This document shows positions 56,379-61,121 of a DNA stretch of 61,121 nt, piece after piece. Positions within the stretch are counted from its first letter, which is position 1. Every line of letters begins with the position of its first letter. The stretch comes from an uncultured Sinobacteraceae bacterium (GTDB lineage: Bacteria; Pseudomonadota; Gammaproteobacteria; Nevskiales; Nevskiaceae): assembly GCA_903822975.1 (NCBI GenBank), contig CAIJRD010000016.1, positions 1 through 61,121 on the forward strand, read 5' to 3'. The translations under genes and the position numbers were made by a program. Below the pieces are notes generated by a model. The model searched no databases and had not been told where the DNA came from. It saw only the letters and a list, made by a program, of their open reading frames with translations.

Positions 56379-57101
56379 ATGAAAAACAAGATTCTCGACC
56401 GCGACCGGCTGATCGTCGCGCTGGATTTTCCCGATGCCGCACCGGCGCGTGCGCTGGTCGAAACCCTTGGCGACGCGGCGGGCTTCTACAAGATCGGCAT
56501 GGAACTGTGCATGGCGCCGGGCTTCTTCGAATTGCTCGAATGGCTGCGCGCACGCGACAAGAAAGTGTTCGTCGACCTCAAGTTTTTCGACATTCCGGAA
56601 ACGGTCGCGCGTGCGGTTGCGCGCTTGTCCGAACGTGGCGCGCAGTTCTGCACGGTGCACGGCAACCAGGCGATCATGCAAGCCGCCGCCAAGGCAAAGT
56701 CCGGCGGCATGCAGGTGCTGGCGGTGACGGCGCTCACCAGCCTCGATCGCGGCGATCTCGACGATCTCGGCTTTCAGTGCGATGTCGCAGCCCTCGTGCT
56801 GTCGCGCGCCAAGCGCGCGCTCGCCGCCGGCTGCGATGGCGTGGTGTCGTCCGGGCTCGAAGTTGCGGCGCTGCGCGAATTCGCACCGCGGGAATTGATC
56901 GTGGTAACGCCCGGCATCCGTCCGGTCGATAACGACAGTGAGTCGGCCGATACCGGCGATCAGAAACGCGTGATGACACCGGCGCGCGCGCTGTTGGCCG
57001 GCGCCGACCACCTGGTCGTCGGACGGCCGATCCGCGATGCAGCCGATCCGCGTGCCGCCACGTATCGCATACAGACCGAAATTGCCGAGGCGCTGAAGTG
57101 A
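56379..57101 (+). CDS. pyrF: Orotidine-5'-phosphate decarboxylase
   Basis: 240-aa TIM-barrel enzyme making UMP in pyrimidine synthesis. The catalytic DxKxxD motif is [12 protein letters not shown] (D66, K68, D71). The N-terminus [13 protein letters not shown] and the C-terminal phosphate site [18 protein letters not shown] are typical. ATG 56379 gives the family length; the open frame back to 56202 is not supported. The stop overlaps the hemE GTG (GTGA, 57098-57101), so the two are coupled. Confidence 0.95.
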   Translation: MKNKILDRDRLIVALDFPDAAPARALVETLGDAAGFYKIGMELCMAPGFFELLEWLRARDKKVFVDLKFFDIPETVARAVARLSERGAQFCTVHGNQAIMQAAAKAKSGGMQVLAVTALTSLDRGDLDDLGFQCDVAALVLSRAKRALAAGCDGVVSSGLEVAALREFAPRELIVVTPGIRPVDNDSESADTGDQKRVMTPARALLAGADHLVVGRPIRDAADPRAATYRIQTEIAEALK

Positions 57102-58195
57102 ACCCAAGCTTGAACGTATCGATGTTGCAGAATGACCGCTTCCTGCGGGCGCTGCGGCGCGAGCCGGTGGACCGCACGCCCTTGTGGCTGATGCGTCAGG
57201 CCGGCCGCTATCTGCCGGAATATCGCGCCACGCGCGCCAAGGCCGGTGACTTTCTGACGCTGTGCAAAACGCCGGAGCTGTGCTGCGAAGTCACGCTGCA
57301 GCCGATCGATCGGTACGGCTTCGACGCCGCGATCCTGTTCTCCGACATCCTGACGATTCCGGACGCGATGGGCCTGGGTTTGCAGTTCGTCGAAAACGAA
57401 GGCCCGACGTTCTCGAATCCGGTGCGCAGCGCCGACGACATCGCGCAGCTGCCGATTCCCGATCCCGAGGGCGAGCTGCGCTACGTGATGGACGCGGTGC
57501 GCACGATCAAGTCCGGACTATCGAACCGCGTGCCGCTGATCGGCTTTGCCGGCAGCCCGTGGACGCTGGCGACTTACATGATCGAAGGTCGCGGTTCGCG
57601 CGATTTCGCGCATGCGAAGAAGATGCGCTACGACGCGCCGCAGCTGCTGAAAGCCCTGCTCGACAAGCTGACCGAATCGGTGGCGATCTACCTCGCCGCG
57701 CAAGCCAAGGCCGGTGCCGATGCGCTGATGATCTTCGACACCTGGGGCGGCGTGCTCGACCCGGATGGTTACCGCTTCTTCTCGCTGCAGCCGATGGCGC
57801 GCATCGTCGAGCGGCTGTCGGTGATCGCACCGGGCGTGCCGGTGATGCTGTTCAGCAAGGGTGCTTCGGCCTATCTGCTGGAGCAGGCCAATACCGGTGT
57901 GGCGGCACTCGGCGTCGACTGGACGCTCAACATCGGCGATGCGCGCTACCGTGTCGATGGCGGCGTGGCCTTGCAGGGCAATATGGACCCGACCGCGCTG
58001 TTCGCCAGCCCGGAGAAAATTCGCGAACTGGCCGGCCGCATTCTCGACGACTACGGCGCCGCACCCGGCCACATCTTCAATCTCGGCCACGGCATCCTGC
58101 CGGGTACCCCGCCCGAGAACGTTGCCGCACTGGTGCAGGCCGTACACGAATTGAGCCCGGCGTATCACGCCGCCGCGGCGGACGAAGCCGTCTAA
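57098..58195 (+). CDS. hemE: Uroporphyrinogen decarboxylase
   Basis: 365-aa enzyme of haem synthesis, converting uroporphyrinogen III to coproporphyrinogen III. The invariant N-terminal block [20 protein letters not shown] is present, along with [17 protein letters not shown] (catalytic Asp), [16 protein letters not shown] and [20 protein letters not shown] at the end. GTG 57098 has GAGG seven bases upstream and overlaps the pyrF stop; ATG 57122 is possible. It feeds the hemF step, encoded 32 kb away in the window. Confidence 0.95.
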   Translation: MNPSLNVSMLQNDRFLRALRREPVDRTPLWLMRQAGRYLPEYRATRAKAGDFLTLCKTPELCCEVTLQPIDRYGFDAAILFSDILTIPDAMGLGLQFVENEGPTFSNPVRSADDIAQLPIPDPEGELRYVMDAVRTIKSGLSNRVPLIGFAGSPWTLATYMIEGRGSRDFAHAKKMRYDAPQLLKALLDKLTESVAIYLAAQAKAGADALMIFDTWGGVLDPDGYRFFSLQPMARIVERLSVIAPGVPVMLFSKGASAYLLEQANTGVAALGVDWTLNIGDARYRVDGGVALQGNMDPTALFASPEKIRELAGRILDDYGAAPGHIFNLGHGILPGTPPENVAALVQAVHELSPAYHAAAADEAV

Positions 58196-58211
58196 GCGGG
58201 AGCCGCCCGGC

Positions 58212-59126
58212 ATGGATCGCCGCCTGCTGCCCGCACCGCTGATCGGGGTGCTGACCGTACTGGCGATGTTCCTGTGGCTGATGTTGTGGGGCGGGATGAT
58301 CCTGCTGCCGCTGGCGATCCTGAAGATTCTGCTGCCGGCGCCGCCGCTGCGGCGAGCACTCGGGCGTGCGCTGGTGTGGATCGCCGGCGTCCCCTGGGTG
58401 CGCGGCAACAGCGCGATCTACACGCTGCTGCATGGCCGGCGCAGCGGCTACCGCCTCGATCCGGCACTCGATCCGCGGCGCAGCTGGTTGATCGTCAGCA
58501 ATCACCAAAGCTGGGCCGACATCCTGATCCTGTTCGACGCCTTCGGCGGCCGCGTGCCGTTCCCGCGTTTCTTCCTGAAGAAGGAATTGATCTGGGTGCC
58601 GCTGGTCGGCTTCATCTGCTGGGCGCTCGACATGCCCTTCATGAAGCGCCACTCGCGCGAAGCGGTGGCTGCCAATCCCGCGCTGAAAAATCAGGATCTC
58701 GAAACCACGCGTCGATTCTGCGAAAAATACAAACGCCAGCCGATCACGGTGGTCAACTTCGTTGAAGGCACCCGCAGTTCGCCGGCCAAGCGGCTGGCGC
58801 GGCAATCGCCGTATCAACACCTGCTGCGGCCGAAGTCGGCCGGGCTCAGCTTCATGCTGAATGCGATGGGCGAGCAGTTTGCTGGCCTGATCGACGTCAC
58901 CCTGGTCTACCAAACCACCAACCAGTCCAAGCTTTGGAGTTTCCTCTGCGGCGAACAACACGCCGTGCAGCTGCAGGCGCGCGTGCTGCAATTGCCCGAC
59001 ACGCTGCTGCACGGCGATTACAGCGACGATGCCGACTACCGCACCCGCTTCCAGGACTGGGTCAACCAGCTCTGGGCGGACAAGGATCTGGAACTGGCGC
59101 GCCTGCGATCGGAGCGTTCGCGCTAG
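58212..59126 (+). CDS. PlsC-type acyltransferase (YihG-like)
   Basis: 304-aa membrane-bound acyltransferase of the LPLAT family. The catalytic HxxxxD is NHQSWAD (H98, D103), and the substrate-phosphate motif is FVEGTRSS (EGTR at 185-188). An N-terminal hydrophobic stretch (11-42) anchors it. The closest style is YihG/YihG-like acyltransferases, whose role is adding acyl chains to lysophosphatidic acid or a related lysolipid. It begins 16 bases after hemE. The next gene is a WS/DGAT-type enzyme. Confidence 0.87.
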   Translation: MDRRLLPAPLIGVLTVLAMFLWLMLWGGMILLPLAILKILLPAPPLRRALGRALVWIAGVPWVRGNSAIYTLLHGRRSGYRLDPALDPRRSWLIVSNHQSWADILILFDAFGGRVPFPRFFLKKELIWVPLVGFICWALDMPFMKRHSREAVAANPALKNQDLETTRRFCEKYKRQPITVVNFVEGTRSSPAKRLARQSPYQHLLRPKSAGLSFMLNAMGEQFAGLIDVTLVYQTTNQSKLWSFLCGEQHAVQLQARVLQLPDTLLHGDYSDDADYRTRFQDWVNQLWADKDLELARLRSERSR

Positions 59127-59291
59127 GTCTGCACGCGTCACAGACTGCGCGAGGTTCACCTCATCGGGTCTGGCGACGGCGCCGGTTCCGGCGTTCTTCA
59201 ACATTTGGGTAGCAATCGGACCAAGCCGTCTAAAAATAAATTCGGCGTCTCGCGTAAAGTGCGGAGGCCGCTCACGAGGAGACCTATAAAA

Positions 59292-60686
59292 ATGGCAACA
59301 AGGCTCAAGCCGCTGGATGCGTCCTGGCTGTATGTGGATACGCGCGCCACGCCGATGCACGTCGCAAGCCTGCAGATTTTCACGCCGCCGGCCAAAGCCA
59401 AGGCGCATTTCGTGCGCGATCTGGTCACTCAGCTGAAGCGGCCCGTGAAGTTCGAAGCGCCGTGGAATCTGCGACTGAAATCGTCGCTGCTGCGCGGCGT
59501 ACTGCCGGCCTGGGAAGTCGACAACCATCTGGACCTCGACTACCACGTGCGCCACTCCGCACTGCCCGCACCCGGCGGCGAGCGCGAACTCGGCATTCTG
59601 GTTTCGCGGCTGCACTCGAATGCGCTGGATTTCGATCGCCCTTTGTGGGAAGTGCACATCATCGAAGGACTCGAAGGCGGTCGCCTGGCGCTGTACGCGA
59701 AAATGCACCATTCGCTGATCGACGGGGTCGGTGGCATGCGCCTGCTGCAGCGCGCGATGGCCACCTCGCCGCGTCAGCGCGAATTCGTGCCGCCGTGGTC
59801 GATCGGCGCGACACAGGCGACACGCAAGAAGAAAGATCCCGACGCCCACAACGAGCCGATGGCCACGCTGATCGAAGCGGTCCGCCGCGAAGGCGGCAAC
59901 CTGCGCATGGCGGTGCGCGGTGTGGCCGATGCCTGGAAGCTCGGCAAACGCGGCGAAGGGGACGCTTTGATCGCACCGTTCGACGCGCCCAATTCGATGC
60001 TGAATCAGCGCATCACGCCGGCGCGTCGCTTCGCGACTCAGCAGTATTCGCTCGATCGGCTGCGGACGCTCGCCGACAACGCCAAGGTCACGCTCAACGA
60101 TGTCGTGCTGGCGATCAGTGCCGGCGCGCTGCGACGGTTCCTGAAAGAGTTGCACGCGCTACCGGGCCAGGCGCTGACCGCCGGCCTGCCCGTCTCGGTG
60201 CGCCCGAAAGGAGATCAGGCGCTCGGCACAGCGATCAGCTTCATCCTGGCCAATCTCGGCACCGACGTCGCCGATCCGCTGTTGCGACTGCATGCAATCC
60301 ACGCATCGACCTTGCGCGCGAAGGAGCTGCTGCAGGGCCTACCGCGCGAGTCCTTGAATTCGTACACGATGCTGTACATGGCGCCGTTCGTACTCGGCCA
60401 GCTGACGGGAATCGGCGGTCATGGCCGGCCGATGTTCAACGTAGCGATCTCGAACGTGCCGGGCCCCGAAAAACCGCTGTATTTCGCCGGCGCGAAGCTC
60501 GAAGCGATGTATCCCGTTTCAGTGCTGCAGCACGGGCAGGCGCTGAACGTGACCTGCGTGAGCTACGCGGGCAAGCTGAACTTCGGCTACACCGGCTGTC
60601 GCGATTCCTTGCCGCATATGCAGCGCTTGGCGGTGTATACGGGCGAGGCCTTGGACGAATTGGAAGCGGCGGTGGCGGCGCAGTAA
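59292..60686 (+). CDS. Wax ester synthase/diacylglycerol acyltransferase-type enzyme
   Basis: 464-aa WS/DGAT-family protein, which makes wax esters or triacylglycerol from acyl-CoA. The active-site HHxxxDG is HHSLIDGVGG (H139-G145). The second family block SNVPGPEKPLYFAGAKL and a middle NDVVLAISAGALRRFL are also clear. ATG 59292 has GAGGAG 11 bases upstream; the frame back to 59205 is not supported. It follows the PlsC-type gene by 165 bases, a pairing consistent with neutral-lipid formation. Confidence 0.9.
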   Translation: MATRLKPLDASWLYVDTRATPMHVASLQIFTPPAKAKAHFVRDLVTQLKRPVKFEAPWNLRLKSSLLRGVLPAWEVDNHLDLDYHVRHSALPAPGGERELGILVSRLHSNALDFDRPLWEVHIIEGLEGGRLALYAKMHHSLIDGVGGMRLLQRAMATSPRQREFVPPWSIGATQATRKKKDPDAHNEPMATLIEAVRREGGNLRMAVRGVADAWKLGKRGEGDALIAPFDAPNSMLNQRITPARRFATQQYSLDRLRTLADNAKVTLNDVVLAISAGALRRFLKELHALPGQALTAGLPVSVRPKGDQALGTAISFILANLGTDVADPLLRLHAIHASTLRAKELLQGLPRESLNSYTMLYMAPFVLGQLTGIGGHGRPMFNVAISNVPGPEKPLYFAGAKLEAMYPVSVLQHGQALNVTCVSYAGKLNFGYTGCRDSLPHMQRLAVYTGEALDELEAAVAAQ

Positions 60687-61121
60687 CTGGTTCGCACTTT
60701 ACCGAGCTGGTTTTCTGCGACGTGCTGCGGTATTTGTAGCGCGTGTTCTGGAATCGTCTAGGTAGCGGTTGGTTCGGGAATCACGTCCGAGTCTGCGGAT
60801 TCGGATTCGGATTCGGCCATTGTTCGCGCTGAACGCTCGGCAGGTGCGAGGCGAGCGTTTGCGCGGATCGCTGAAGGTTCGGTTCCGCCACTGCATGGGC
60901 GAGGCGCATTCAAAGAATGCTGCGCTGCTTGTGTTGGATGCGTGTGTTTGTGCGCGCTTGGCGGCGCCGATCTGCAAGTTTCGTAGGTGCGAGGCGAGCG
61001 TCTGCGTGGATCGCTGAAGGCTCGGTTCCGCCCCTGCTGGGCGAGTCTTAATCAAAGAAGCTGCGCTGCTGGTGCAGCGCTGATTGTGTTGGATGCCTGT
61101 GTTTGTGCATGCGCATGCACA
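60687..61121. other. Gene-free repeat region at the right edge
   Basis: 435 bases without a credible gene. It holds (GGATTC)3 at 60797-60816 and then two copies of a 143-bp-period repeat that run to the edge. Frames on either strand are low-complexity and track the repeat. Confidence 0.6.
60842..61109. repeat. Imperfect direct repeat, period 143 bp
   Basis: AGGTGCGAGGCGAGCG starts copies at 60842 and 60985. They share GGATCGCTGAAGG, TCGGTTCCGCC, CAAAGAA, GCTGCGCTGCT, and TGTGTTGGATGC with small substitutions and indels. The second copy contains a 7-bp perfect hairpin, GCGCTGC/GCAGCGC (61063-61080), which the first copy has lost by a short deletion. Further copies may lie beyond the window. 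Confidence 0.85.

Noticed and set aside
58077..60155. Minus-strand open frame of 692 codons opposite hemE, the acyltransferase and the WS/DGAT gene
   Set aside because: It spans three well-supported plus-strand genes and is His/Gln/Arg-rich noise.

Overview
The window is GC-rich, densely packed chromosomal DNA with no rRNA, tRNA, insertion sequence, prophage or CRISPR array that I can see. The gene content and several gene blocks (smg-dprA-lysM facing def-fmt-rsmB, topA-tsaC-hemF, slt-cca, the two-cysteine OxyR, ybbA-ybbP opposite tesA) fit a gammaproteobacterium of the Xanthomonadales/Lysobacterales type. The species cannot be named from this alone. It is mostly a housekeeping segment with accessory pockets.

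Layout. 1-430: tandem repeat plus a gene-end remnant. 0.4-3.4 kb: an ATP-grasp ligase, then a minus-strand pair of a haem-oxygenase-like diiron oxidase and an N-methyltransferase-type enzyme joined by a TTGA stop/start overlap. 3.8-7.7 kb: ABC exporter, PRC-barrel lipoprotein and MFS transporter. 7.9-11.6 kb: glycogen-debranching-type enzyme divergent from a GT4 glycosyltransferase. 11.7-16.7 kb: ThpR, EcsC, TANGO2/NRDE, FolM-type pteridine reductase, UppP and two small proteins. 16.8-20.7 kb (minus): DUF2520, Cca, Slt. 21.3-24.1 kb (minus): EI24 membrane protein, OxyR, a His/Asp/Arg-rich exported peptide and a Spy/CpxP-like protein. 24.3-31.5 kb (minus): hemF, tsaC, topA, smg, dprA, lysM. 31.6-35.5 kb (plus): def, fmt, rsmB and an exported protein. 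35.6-42.0 kb (minus): corA, exported protein, mdh, ybbP, ybbA, with tesA divergent. 42.9-47.5 kb (plus): FAD oxidoreductase, DUF1365, Cfa-type methyltransferase, DUF1475, DUF2062. 47.6-52.1 kb: membrane acyltransferase, small membrane protein, YceH, NCS2-like permease. 52.3-60.7 kb (plus): hrpA, pyrF, hemE, a PlsC-type acyltransferase and a wax-ester synthase/DGAT-type enzyme. 60.7-61.1 kb: a 143-bp-period repeat running off the edge.

Themes. Protein initiation and translation quality (def, fmt, rsmB, tsaC, cca), haem synthesis (hemF, hemE), envelope maintenance (UppP, Slt, LysM lipoprotein, ABC exporter) and lipid modification or storage (Cfa cluster, tesA, PlsC-like, WS/DGAT) dominate. The most noteworthy points are the diiron-oxidase/methyltransferase pair, the FAD-DUF1365-Cfa cluster, a diverged second copy of the hrpA 3' end just after hrpA, a perfect 32-bp palindrome at 16449-16480, and short tandem repeats (12, 13, 15 and about 143 bp) that fill intergenic gaps and often begin at stop codons.
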